Below are positions 52,200-60,279 of a stretch of 64,000 nt of DNA, one piece after another. Positions within the stretch are counted from its first letter, which is position 1, and every line of letters begins with the position of its first letter. The DNA is taken from NCBI RefSeq assembly GCF_018406645.1, contig NZ_AP024546.1:558001-622000 (forward strand), read 5' to 3'. The position numbers were made by a program, and so were the translations under genes. Origin of the DNA: Lysobacter helvus (lineage in GTDB: Bacteria; Pseudomonadota; Gammaproteobacteria; Xanthomonadales; Xanthomonadaceae). The notes below the pieces were generated by a model, which saw nothing but the letters and a program-made list of their open reading frames with translations, had not been told where the DNA came from and made no database searches.

Positions 52200-53210
52200 T
52201 CAGGCCACCTTCTTCCACTGCCCCAGCGCCGCCAGGCCGTTGTCGCGCGCACGCGCGAACACCGTCTGCTGCGCCTTGGCCACGTTGTTGACCAGGTCCT
52301 GCGACCAGATCTTCAGCGCGGCGGACTGCATCGCGCGGCCGTAGGAGAACGACAGCGGCCACGGGTGCGGGCCCATCTTGTTCATCGCGTCGAGGTGCGC
52401 GGTGGCGTCTTCGTCGCTCTGGCCGCCGGAGAGGAACACGATGCCCGGCAGGATCGCCGGCACGGCGGTCTTCAGGCACATCAGGGTGTTCTCGGCGACG
52501 TCGTCGACCGACACGCGCTCGCCGCTCTTGTTGCCCGGCACGATCATCGATGCCTTGAGGATGGTGCCCTCGAGCATGACGTTCTGGTTGAACAGCGCGT
52601 CGAACAGCGAACGCAGCACGACTTCGGTGACTTCGTAGCAGGTCTGGATGTCGTGCGAGCCATCCATCAGCACTTCCGGCTCCACCATCGGCACCAGGCC
52701 CTGTTCCTGGCACAGCGCCGCGTAGCGCGCGAGCGCGTGCGAGTTGGCCTCGATGCAGGTGCCCGACGGGATGTCGTCGCCGATGTTGATCACCGCGCGC
52801 CACTTCGCGAAGCGGGCGCCGAGCTTGTAGTACTCCTCCAGGCGCGCGCGCAGGCCGTCGAGGCCTTCGGTGACGACTTCGCCCTGGAAGCCGGCCAGCG
52901 GCTGCGGGCCCTTGTCGACCTTGATGCCCGGGATGATGCCGTTGTCGGACATGTACTTCGCGAACGGCACGCCGGACTTGGTGGACTGGCGCAGCGTTTC
53001 GTCGAACAGGATGGCGCCGGAGATGTAGTCGCCGAGCTTCGGCGTGGTCAGCAGCATCTCGCGGTAGGCGCGGCGGTTCTCTTCGGTGTTCTCGATGCCC
53101 ACGCCCTGGAAGCGCTTGGCGATGGTCGTGGTGGACTCATCGATCGCGATGATGCCCTTGCCGGCGGCCACCATGGCCTGTGCGGTTTCTGCAAGCTGTT
53201 CGATGCTCAT
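52200..53210 (-). CDS. fba: Class I (animal-type) fructose-bisphosphate aldolase
   Basis: 336 aa TIM barrel. It splits fructose-1,6-bisphosphate into two trioses through a Schiff base. N-terminal GKGIIAIDESTTTIAKRFQGVGIENTEENRRAYREMLL is very close to vertebrate muscle aldolase. VEPEVLMDGSHD carries the acid-base Glu, and ILKASMIVPG the Schiff-base Lys. FLSGGQSDEDATAHL completes the active site. This is distinct from both class II Fba and the archaeal-type FbaB. AGGA ribosome site and a TATAAT -10 upstream. Lies in a glycolytic group with pyk and pgk on the same strand. Confidence 0.96.
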   Translation of the reverse strand: MSIEQLAETAQAMVAAGKGIIAIDESTTTIAKRFQGVGIENTEENRRAYREMLLTTPKLGDYISGAILFDETLRQSTKSGVPFAKYMSDNGIIPGIKVDKGPQPLAGFQGEVVTEGLDGLRARLEEYYKLGARFAKWRAVINIGDDIPSGTCIEANSHALARYAALCQEQGLVPMVEPEVLMDGSHDIQTCYEVTEVVLRSLFDALFNQNVMLEGTILKASMIVPGNKSGERVSVDDVAENTLMCLKTAVPAILPGIVFLSGGQSDEDATAHLDAMNKMGPHPWPLSFSYGRAMQSAALKIWSQDLVNNVAKAQQTVFARARDNGLAALGQWKKVA

Positions 53211-53241
53211 TGGCGTCCTGGGGGCGATGGGAAAGGGCGCG

Positions 53242-53247
53242 ATTATA
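53242..53247 (-). promoter_or_regulatory. Consensus -10 of the aldolase promoter
   Basis: TATAAT on the minus strand, an exact sigma-70 -10 and the only AT-rich stretch in this gap, 31 bp before the aldolase ATG. It lies in a small GGGCG...CGCCC dyad. No good -35. Confidence 0.5.
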
Positions 53248-53289
53248 CGCCCCTCCCCCGCTCGGCCCGCCCCTGCAACGCCCCCCGCC

Positions 53290-53895
53290 TCAGCGGATCG
53301 GCCGGCCCTGCGCCGCGCCGGGATCGTTGATCATCGCGCCCGACGAGACCCCCTGGCGCGCGGCCCGCTCCATGTCGCGGCGCGTGTGGTCGCGGTCGGT
53401 GGCGTCGTGCTTGGCGTTCTGGATCGCCGCGGCCAGGTCAGAGACCTGGCAGTGGGAACGCAGCGCGGCGATGTCCATCGCCTGCTTGCCCATGAAGTGC
53501 ATCGTGGCCACGGTGACGGTGCGCTGCGGCTCGGTCACTTCCGGGCGCGGCTTGAACTTCCACTGCGCCAGCGCGCCGGCGCCGGCTTGCGCGAACGCGT
53601 CGAAATACCCCTTCGTCGTGCCGGCGTCCTCGGCGCTGCTCCATTCCTTCACCACGGCGAAGTCGGACGTCGTGCCGTCGGGCTTGATCGCATAGGCCAC
53701 CGCGACGCAGACGTTGTCGCCGCGCTCCTTGTAGGCAGCCGGATAGCCCGGCGCGGCGAGCTTGATCCCGTCGGCCAGCATCCACTGGTCGCGGATCCCG
53801 CCCTCGTTGACGATCCGGGTGCGGTCGCCGGCCTGTGCGGCGACGACGACGGTGCACAACGACAGCGCGAGCAAGGCAACGCGGGTGCGGGTCAT
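53290..53895 (-). CDS. Secreted TonB C-terminal-like protein, copy 1
   Basis: 201 aa. Signal peptide (ALLALSLCTVVVAAQAG). The TonB C-terminal-like domain (about 40-130) reads LAAPGYPAAYKERGDNVCVAVAYAIKPDGTTSDFAVVKEWSS, then ALAQWKFKPRPEV. The segment NEGGIRDQWMLADGI before it is shared with the next gene. A hydrophilic tail with a Cys (SHCQVSDLAA) follows. It lacks the membrane anchor and Pro-rich spacer of true TonB, so it is unlikely to energise receptors by itself. One of two tandem paralogues between pyk and fba. Confidence 0.88.
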   Translation of the reverse strand: MTRTRVALLALSLCTVVVAAQAGDRTRIVNEGGIRDQWMLADGIKLAAPGYPAAYKERGDNVCVAVAYAIKPDGTTSDFAVVKEWSSAEDAGTTKGYFDAFAQAGAGALAQWKFKPRPEVTEPQRTVTVATMHFMGKQAMDIAALRSHCQVSDLAAAIQNAKHDATDRDHTRRDMERAARQGVSSGAMINDPGAAQGRPIR

Positions 53896-54003
53896 GGGGC
53901 GGCTCCTGGGCCTGGGTGCTTGGGGTGCGCGCCGATCCTAAGCGAACGGCCGCTTCCCGTGCATGTGCAAGCCGGTGAATGTCGGGCGCGGGGTGACGGC
54001 GCC

Positions 54004-54582
54004 TCAGCGCTGCATGCCGCCCGGGGCGTTGTCGCGCTGGTAGCCGCCGGCCGCCGGCGTCAGGTCCAGCGAGTCCAGCATCACGTTGCGACGCGCGCCG
54101 CTTTTCAGCTCCCGCAGGCGGGCCGCCAGGTCGGGCACGCTGCACCGCTGGCGCAGGTCGTTCCGCAGGCCGCGCATGCCGAACACGAACGTGCCGACGG
54201 TGTAGACCTTCGTCGGCGCCGTCACTTCGGGCCGCGGCTTGAAGCGCCATTGCTTCAATGCGTCGGCGGCGGCCTCGGCGAAGGCGCTCCAGTAGCCGGG
54301 CGCGGGTTCGCTGGTGGCGCCGGCGCTGCTCCACGCCTTGACCAACGCGTAATCGGACGTGGTGCCGTCCGGATTCACGAGGTACCCCACGGCCACGCAC
54401 ACCTCGTCGCCGCGGCGCACGAAGGCCTGGGGGTACGCGGGCGCGGCGAGCGTCACCCCGTCGGCCAGCATCCAGCGATCGCGGATGCCGCCTTCATTGG
54501 TCACGGGGATGCGGTTGGCCGCGCGCGCCGTGGTCGCGCACGCCAGGGCGCAGCAGAGAAGCAAGGGCAAGCGGCTGTCCAC
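54004..54582 (-). CDS. Secreted TonB C-terminal-like protein, copy 2
   Basis: 192 aa from GTG 54582, which gives a clean signal peptide (RLPLLLCCALACATTARA). ATG 54624 or TTG 54648 are alternatives, none with a clear ribosome site. It shares with copy 1 NEGGIRDRWMLADGVTLAAP, YPQAFVRRGDEVCVAVGYLV, NPDGTTSDYALVKAWSSAG and QWRFKPRPEV, plus the later Cys-x-VxDLAA. A divergent tail ends GGYQRDNAPGGMQR. Clearly a tandem duplicate that has since diverged. Function unknown; periplasmic by its signal. Confidence 0.86.
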   Translation of the reverse strand: MDSRLPLLLCCALACATTARAANRIPVTNEGGIRDRWMLADGVTLAAPAYPQAFVRRGDEVCVAVGYLVNPDGTTSDYALVKAWSSAGATSEPAPGYWSAFAEAAADALKQWRFKPRPEVTAPTKVYTVGTFVFGMRGLRNDLRQRCSVPDLAARLRELKSGARRNVMLDSLDLTPAAGGYQRDNAPGGMQR

Positions 54583-54669
54583 GGCGCCGGAATACACCCA
54601 CGGCAGCACGACCGCAACGACCATTGGTCGGCGCCGCGCAGGCGCCAATCCGGCCGCAGTGCAGCAATC

Positions 54670-56139
54670 TCAGAGGTCGCCGAGGCCCTCGGCGCGCCCG
54701 CCGGCGCCGACCTGCAGCAGGCGCAGCGTGTTGGTCGCGCCGTGGTGTTCCATGTGGTCGCCGCTGGTGAACATCACGCGGTCGCCCACGTCGAGGAACC
54801 CGCGGTCGTACAGCAATTTCAACGCCTGCCGGGCGGCGTCGCGCGAGGCCATGCCGCGGCTGTCGAAATCCACCGGGAACACGTCGCGCATCATCGCCAT
54901 CCGCCGGCGCGCACCGTCGTAGCGCGACAGGCCGTAGATCGGCACCGAGGAACGGAAGCGCGACAGGAAGCGCGCGGTGCCGCCGGATTCGGTCATCGCC
55001 ACGATCGCGCGCACGCCGATGTGCTCGGACAGGAACATCGCCGACATCGCGATCGCCTGGTCCACGCGCTCCAGGTTGCGCGGCGCCTTCTCGAAATCGG
55101 TGTCCATCTCGAACTGGCGCTCGGCGCCCAGGCAGATGCGCGTCATCGCTTCCACCGCCTTCACCGGATAGCTGCCGGCGGCGGTTTCCTGCGACAGCAT
55201 CACCGCATCGGTGCCGTCGATGACGGCGTTGGCGACGTCCAGCACTTCGGCGCGCGTGGGGATCGGGTTGTCGACCATCGACTGCAACATCTGCGTCGCC
55301 GTGATCACCACTTTGTTGCGCAGCAGCGACTCGCGGATGATCTTCTTCTGCAGGCCCGGCAGCTCGGCGTCGCCGATCTCCACGCCCAGGTCGCCGCGCG
55401 CGACCATCACCACGTCGCTGGCGTCCACGATCTCGGCCAGGTTTTCGATCGCTTCCGCGCGCTCGACCTTCGCCACCATCGCCGCTTCGCTGCCGGCGGC
55501 GCGCGCGATGGACCGCGCTTCTTCCATGTCGGCGGCGTTGCGGCAGAACGACACGGCGATGAAATCCGCATCGATCTGCGCGGCCACCTTGATGAGTTCG
55601 CGATCGCGATCGGTCAGCGCGCCGAGCGACAGGCCGCCGCCGAGGCGATTGAGGCCCTTGCGATCGGACAGCGCGCCATCGTTGAGCACGGTGGTGTGGA
55701 TGCGTTCGCCGTCCACGTGCTCCACGCGCAGTTGCAGCAGGCCATCGTCGAGCAGCAGCGTGTCGCCGGGGCGCACGTCGTCGGGCAGGCCCAGATAGCT
55801 GATGCCCACTTCGCGCGCGGTGCCCGGCGCGGCGTCGGCGCGCGCGACCAGGTCGAAGGGATCGCCGGCCTTCAGGTACACCTTGCCTTCGGCGAAGCGC
55901 TCGATGCGCAGCTTCGGGCCGGGCAGGTCGGCGAGGATGCCTACCTCGACGTTGGCGCGCTGCGCGGCTTCGCGCACGGCCTGCGCGCGCGCCATCTGCC
56001 CGGCCGGATCGCCGTGCGAAAAGTTGAGGCGCACCACGTCCACGCCCGCCTGGATGAGCGCGTCGAGCACGCCGGGCGGATCGGTGGCGGGGCCGAGGGT
56101 GGCGACGATGCGGGTGCGGCGGCGTTGCGGCGTGGTCAT
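54670..56139 (-). CDS. pyk: Pyruvate kinase
   Basis: 489 aa. It makes pyruvate and ATP from phosphoenolpyruvate and ADP. N-terminal RIVATLGPATDPPG and DVVRLNFSHGDP. Catalytic Lys and metal site at MVAKVERAEAIENL and VMVARGDLGVEIG. SVDNPIPTRAEVLDVANAVIDGTDAVMLSQETAAG is diagnostic, and the C-terminal domain has ESGGTARFLSRFR. Complete, usual length. Same strand as pgk and fba. Confidence 0.97.
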   Translation of the reverse strand: MTTPQRRRTRIVATLGPATDPPGVLDALIQAGVDVVRLNFSHGDPAGQMARAQAVREAAQRANVEVGILADLPGPKLRIERFAEGKVYLKAGDPFDLVARADAAPGTAREVGISYLGLPDDVRPGDTLLLDDGLLQLRVEHVDGERIHTTVLNDGALSDRKGLNRLGGGLSLGALTDRDRELIKVAAQIDADFIAVSFCRNAADMEEARSIARAAGSEAAMVAKVERAEAIENLAEIVDASDVVMVARGDLGVEIGDAELPGLQKKIIRESLLRNKVVITATQMLQSMVDNPIPTRAEVLDVANAVIDGTDAVMLSQETAAGSYPVKAVEAMTRICLGAERQFEMDTDFEKAPRNLERVDQAIAMSAMFLSEHIGVRAIVAMTESGGTARFLSRFRSSVPIYGLSRYDGARRRMAMMRDVFPVDFDSRGMASRDAARQALKLLYDRGFLDVGDRVMFTSGDHMEHHGATNTLRLLQVGAGGRAEGLGDL

Positions 56140-56193
56140 GGCAATCTGTTGTCCCGGTCTCCACGAAACCTAACACAGGGCCCGCGCGCGCCC

Positions 56194-56742
56194 ATGCCGC
56201 TGCATACGATTTCCGTCGACCAGGCCTTCGCCGCACTGCCGGGCTTCCCCGCGTTGCGCGGCGTGCGCACGCGCCTGCGCGCGCCGGTGGCGGAGGATGC
56301 CGCGGCCGTGTTCGCGCTGTATGCGGATCCGCGCGTGATGCGCTACTGGCCGCGCGCGCCGATGGTGGAGCTGCGCGAAGCGCAACGCTGGATCGACGAA
56401 GTCCTGGCCTCGTTCGACGACCGCACGCGCATCGAATGGATCGTCACCGCGCGCGACGACGACCGCGCGCTGGGAACGTGCACGTTGTTCAACTTCGTCG
56501 GCCGCGCGCATGCCGCGTGGGTGGGTTACGCGCTGCATCCCGATGCCTGGGGACGCGGGCTTGCGCGCGACGCGGTGTCGCGCGCGCTGGCGTGGGGCCA
56601 CGACACGCTGGGATTGCAGCGCTTCGACGCGAACGCCGACCCGCGCAACGATGCCTCCCTGCGCCTGCTGCGCGACCTCGGCTTCAAGCCCGGGGATTCG
56701 CCGCAACACCACTGGCGCGAACTCCCGCGCCAGGATCGCTGA
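56194..56742 (+). CDS. GNAT N-acetyltransferase
   Basis: 182 aa. N-terminal VRTRLRAPVAEDAAAVFALYADPRVMRYW, acetyl-CoA loop GYALHPDAWGRGLARDAVSRALAWGHDTLGLQRFDANADPRNDASLRLL with the R/Q-x-x-G-x-G/A element (WGRGLA), and ending GFKPGDSPQHHWRELPR. It belongs to the RimJ/RimL-like subgroup that acetylates protein or small-molecule amines. Inserted on the opposite strand between pyk and pgk; its stop abuts the pgk stop. Confidence 0.92.
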   Translation: MPLHTISVDQAFAALPGFPALRGVRTRLRAPVAEDAAAVFALYADPRVMRYWPRAPMVELREAQRWIDEVLASFDDRTRIEWIVTARDDDRALGTCTLFNFVGRAHAAWVGYALHPDAWGRGLARDAVSRALAWGHDTLGLQRFDANADPRNDASLRLLRDLGFKPGDSPQHHWRELPRQDR

Positions 56743-57918
56743 TCAACCGCGCGCGTCGAGCGCAGCGACCGCCGGCAGCGTCTTGCCTTCGAGGAATTCG
56801 AGGAACGCGCCACCGCCCGTGGAGATGTAGCCCACGTCATCGGCGATGCCGTACTTGTCGACCGCGGCCAGCGTGTCGCCGCCGCCGGCGATCGAGAACG
56901 CCTTCGACGCCGCGATCGCATGCGCCAATGCCTCGGTGCCTTTCCCGAACGCATCGAACTCGAACACGCCGACGGGCCCGTTCCACACCACGGTGCCCGC
57001 CTTCGCGATCAGCGCCGAATAGGCCTTCGCCGTCTCCGGGCCGATGTCGAGGATCAGGTCGTCCGCGCCCACCGCATCGATGCGCTTCACGGTGGCAGGC
57101 GCATCGGCCGCGAACGCGGGCGCGACCACCACGTCGGTCGGCAACGGAATCTCGGCACCACGCGCCTTCGCGTCCGCCATGATCTTGCGCGCCGTGTCGA
57201 CGAGGTCGGCTTCGTACAACGACTTGCCGACGTCGTGGCCCAGCGCCGCGATGAACGTGTTGGCGATGCCGCCGCCGACGATCAGCTGGTCCACCTTGCC
57301 CACCAGCGAGCCCAGCAGTTCCAGCTTGGTCGACACCTTGCTGCCCGCGACGATCGCCAGCAGCGGACGCGCCGGCGTTTCCAGCGCGAGCGCGAGCGCA
57401 TCGAGTTCGGCCATCAGCAACGGACCGCCCGCGGCGACCTTCGCGAACTTGATGACGCCATGCGTGGAGGCCTGCGCGCGATGCGCGGTGCCGAACGCGT
57501 CCATGACGAACACGTCGCACAGGCCCGCGTACTTCTTCGCGAGCGCTTCGTCATCCTTGCCCTCGCCCATGTTCATGCGGCAGTTCTCGAGCAGCACGAT
57601 CTGGCCGGGCTGCACGTCGAAATCGTCGCTGAGCCAGTCGCGCACCAGCGGCACGTCGCGGCCGAGGTGGTGCGCCAGGCGTTGCGCGACCGGCGCGAGC
57701 GAATCGGCCGCGCTCCACTGGCCTTCGGTCGGGCGGCCCAAGTGCGACATCACCATCACCGCGGCGCCCTGGTCCAGCGCGCGCACGAGCGTCGGCAGCG
57801 CGGCGAGGATGCGTTGCTCCGAGGTCACCTTGCCGTCCTTCACCGGCACGTTGAGATCCTCGCGGATCAGCACGCGCTTGCCGTGCAGGTCGAGGTCGGT
57901 CATGCGGAGGATGGCCAT
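56743..57918 (-). CDS. pgk: Phosphoglycerate kinase
   Basis: 391 aa two-domain kinase, ATP-forming step of glycolysis. [33 protein letters not shown] and [18 protein letters not shown]-terminal [19 protein letters not shown] and the nucleotide loop [13 protein letters not shown] with [18 protein letters not shown]. Complete. Stop codons of pgk and the GNAT gene meet at the palindrome TGATCA. Confidence 0.97.
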   Translation of the reverse strand: MAILRMTDLDLHGKRVLIREDLNVPVKDGKVTSEQRILAALPTLVRALDQGAAVMVMSHLGRPTEGQWSAADSLAPVAQRLAHHLGRDVPLVRDWLSDDFDVQPGQIVLLENCRMNMGEGKDDEALAKKYAGLCDVFVMDAFGTAHRAQASTHGVIKFAKVAAGGPLLMAELDALALALETPARPLLAIVAGSKVSTKLELLGSLVGKVDQLIVGGGIANTFIAALGHDVGKSLYEADLVDTARKIMADAKARGAEIPLPTDVVVAPAFAADAPATVKRIDAVGADDLILDIGPETAKAYSALIAKAGTVVWNGPVGVFEFDAFGKGTEALAHAIAASKAFSIAGGGDTLAAVDKYGIADDVGYISTGGGAFLEFLEGKTLPAVAALDARG

Positions 57919-57970
57919 CGGGCGGGCGCCTGGATGAAAAAGGGGCCCGGATTCTAGCCCGGCAGGCGTT

Positions 57971-57990
57971 GGCCCCGCATGCGCGGGGCC
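57971..57990. other. GC stem-loop downstream of chpC
   Basis: Perfect 8-bp stem GGCCCCGC/GCGGGGCC (57971-57978, 57983-57990), 4-nt loop, just past the chpC stop. No adjacent T-run, so terminator activity is doubtful. Confidence 0.35.
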
Positions 57991-57994
57991 GGGG

Positions 57995-58486
57995 TCAGGC
58001 GGCTTGCGCGGCCTGCTGCAACGCGTCGTTGATCATCTGCTCGATGCGTTCCAGGTCCGGCAGCAGCGCCTGGTCCTGGTTGAGCAGCACGCGCGCGTGC
58101 ACGCCGGTCGGCAGCGTGTCGCCGTCGGCGACGGCGTCTTCGACGAGCGTGTCGTGCGCCACCGTCACCAGGCGCGGGAAGCCCTGGGTCAGCAGCGCGA
58201 AGTACGGGAACTTGGCGTCGCCGCCGAGCGCCTTGAGCACGATCACCTTGCTGCCGAGGCCACCGGCTTCTTCGGCGATGGCGGCGAGCTTGGAGAACGC
58301 GATCAGCGGCAACTGCCAACCGCGCCAGCGGATGCGGCCGAGCAGCCAGTCGGGCGTGCCTTCGACGGGTTCGGGATCGGCGTAGGACAGCACTTCGGCG
58401 ATCGTCGCGTTCGGCAGCAGCAGGCGCGCGCCGGCGATCTGGATCAGCACGCCTCGGATGTCTTGATTGAGTTGGGGTGCGGACAT
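57995..58486 (-). CDS. chpC: CheW-like protein ChpC of the pilus chemotaxis system
   Basis: 163 aa single CheW domain. [57 protein letters not shown], with the [14 protein letters not shown] core of CheW folds. In Pseudomonas ChpC is an optional adaptor coupling additional receptors to ChpA. Here it follows the CheB-like gene by 11 bp, the same order (chpA-chpB-chpC) as in Pseudomonas and Xanthomonas. Named by order and size. Confidence 0.85.
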   Translation of the reverse strand: MSAPQLNQDIRGVLIQIAGARLLLPNATIAEVLSYADPEPVEGTPDWLLGRIRWRGWQLPLIAFSKLAAIAEEAGGLGSKVIVLKALGGDAKFPYFALLTQGFPRLVTVAHDTLVEDAVADGDTLPTGVHARVLLNQDQALLPDLERIEQMINDALQQAAQAA

Positions 58487-58497
58487 CGTTGCGTTAC

Positions 58498-60279
58498 TCA
58501 GGCGGGCCAGCGCAGCAGCAGGCGGTTGACGAGGTCGTGCGGGGTGGAGGCTTCGCCACCGCGCGCGGTAAGGGCCATCGGCGCCGCAGCGTCGTAGCAG
58601 CCGTCGGGCGACTGGCCGGCGACCAGCGCGCCCTTCGCCGCATGCGCGAGCGCAGGATCGACCAACGCAGGATCGGCGCCGCTGAGCAGCAGCACGGCGC
58701 TGTCGGCCGGGGGCAGCGCGGCGAGCAACGTCGCATTCGACGCGAAGCGCAGGCCGTTGACGGATTCCAGCCCGAGTTCGGGCGGCACGATGTACACGTG
58801 CCCGGGCTCGAGCACCGTCGCGGCTTCGGCGAGCGTCACCGGCAGCGAGGCGGCGCGCGCCATCTGCTGCACGAGGCGATCGTAGCGGCCGCCGTCGAGG
58901 CGCTGGCTGATGAGCACGGGGCGCGCGAAGCCGGTCGGCAACGCGGTGAGGATCTGGCGCACTGCATCGGGTCCGCCGATGCCGGCGAGGATCAGCACGG
59001 CGCCGCGCGACACCGCGGCTTCGTCGACCAGCGCGAGCGTGGCGATTTTTTCGTCGAGCGCATCCAGGTGCTGGCGGAACTGCGGCGCGGCGGCTTCGTC
59101 GATCGCCATCGGCGTGGCGACGTGCGGTTCGTCGGTGACGTCGGCGAGCGACAGCGACGAGAAGTCGAGCTTCGCCGGCCTGGCGGTGCTCGCCGCAGCG
59201 GCGGGCGCTTCGATCGGCGCGATGTCGAAGTCGAGGTTCGGCAGTTCCGCCGGCGCGGCGCGCACGGGCGCGACGGCTTCGAGCACGTCGGATTCGGTTT
59301 CGTTCGCGGCGTGCGCACCGAGGTCGCGCATCATCGCGTCGAAGTCGTGCGCCTCGCCTGCATCGTGGCGGAACGACGGGCGCGGCTGGTCCGACAGGCC
59401 TTCCTCGGCCTCGAAGTCCAGCGCGTTGACGTCGTCGGTGAACGCGATGCCGCCGAACGCCGGGGCGTCGGTGGGCGCGTGCTGCACGGTGTCGTGCACC
59501 GGCAATTCGGCGAAGGTCATGTCGCCGAAGGAGATTTCGTCGAGCGCGGTCTCGCCGAAGGCGGGCTCGCTGGCGGGCGTTGCATCGGAAGACGATTGCG
59601 CCACCGAGTCGTCGAACGCGATGTCGTCGAGCGACACCGATTCCATCGACACCGCTTCCATCGACATGTCGGCGGACTGCAGGTCGTCGAGCGACAGCTC
59701 GTCCAGCGCCAGGCCGTCGAGTTCGACGCCTTCCATCACGATCTCGCCGCCCAGGTCGGCGTCGAAGGCCGGCAGTTCGAGCGCCGCTTCGCCGATCACC
59801 GGCTCGCGCGGCACGTCGACGGCGACCGCATCGGCTTCCGCGGCGAACGTGGCGATATCGGCATCCGCGTGGCGCGCTTCCGGCGCTTCGGGACGCCCCG
59901 GCACCAGCAACGCATCGCTTTCGGGTTCGCGCCCCGGCGGCAGCACGTCGGCATGGCGATTCAACTTCGCGGACAGATGGCGCACCCAGCGCGCCGCATC
60001 CCAGCCTTCGCGGCGCGCGGCCAGTTCGGCCTCGTCGAAGATCACGGCCAGCGACGGATCGGACAGCACTTCGTCGAACTTTTCCAGCGCGTCTTCCACC
60101 GCCGGATCCAGCGCGATGAGGATCGTCTGCGCGCGCGCATCGGCGAGCGCGCTGGGTTCGATCATCGCGGGATCGGCTTCGAGCACGATTTCGCCGCCGG
60201 CTTCCTGCAACGCCGAACGCAGGCGTTCGCAGGCTTCACCGGGACGGGCCAGCAGCGCGACGCGACGGGACTCACCCAT
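58498..60279 (-). CDS. chpB: CheB-like protein ChpB with apparently inactive methylesterase domain
   Basis: 593 aa. N-terminal receiver-like segment (about 1-125: [32 protein letters not shown]) lacks a recognisable phospho-Asp motif. A long acidic low-complexity linker (about 130-400, rich in [28 protein letters not shown]). C-terminal CheB-like domain (about 420-593). The region matching the catalytic Ser strand (GASTGGPEA in CheB) reads LAGIGGPDA without Ser; the QHM His region reads SQRLDGG; the Asp motif (LTGMGxDG) reads [12 protein letters not shown]. It therefore looks enzymatically dead. Overlaps the chpA stop by 8 nt. Confidence 0.85.
   Translation of the reverse strand: MGESRRVALLARPGEACERLRSALQEAGGEIVLEADPAMIEPSALADARAQTILIALDPAVEDALEKFDEVLSDPSLAVIFDEAELAARREGWDAARWVRHLSAKLNRHADVLPPGREPESDALLVPGRPEAPEARHADADIATFAAEADAVAVDVPREPVIGEAALELPAFDADLGGEIVMEGVELDGLALDELSLDDLQSADMSMEAVSMESVSLDDIAFDDSVAQSSSDATPASEPAFGETALDEISFGDMTFAELPVHDTVQHAPTDAPAFGGIAFTDDVNALDFEAEEGLSDQPRPSFRHDAGEAHDFDAMMRDLGAHAANETESDVLEAVAPVRAAPAELPNLDFDIAPIEAPAAAASTARPAKLDFSSLSLADVTDEPHVATPMAIDEAAAPQFRQHLDALDEKIATLALVDEAAVSRGAVLILAGIGGPDAVRQILTALPTGFARPVLISQRLDGGRYDRLVQQMARAASLPVTLAEAATVLEPGHVYIVPPELGLESVNGLRFASNATLLAALPPADSAVLLLSGADPALVDPALAHAAKGALVAGQSPDGCYDAAAPMALTARGGEASTPHDLVNRLLLRWPA

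Noticed and set aside
53086-56742. 1218-codon plus-strand frame spanning the TonB-like genes, pyk and the GNAT gene
   Set aside because: Only the last 182 codons (from 56194) are a real GNAT protein in this frame; the rest is antisense to established genes.
57919-57994. Stem-loop between chpC and pgk considered as a strong terminator
   Set aside because: The stem is perfect but has no adjacent T-run; the CCCCTTTTT is too far away and not next to a matching stem.
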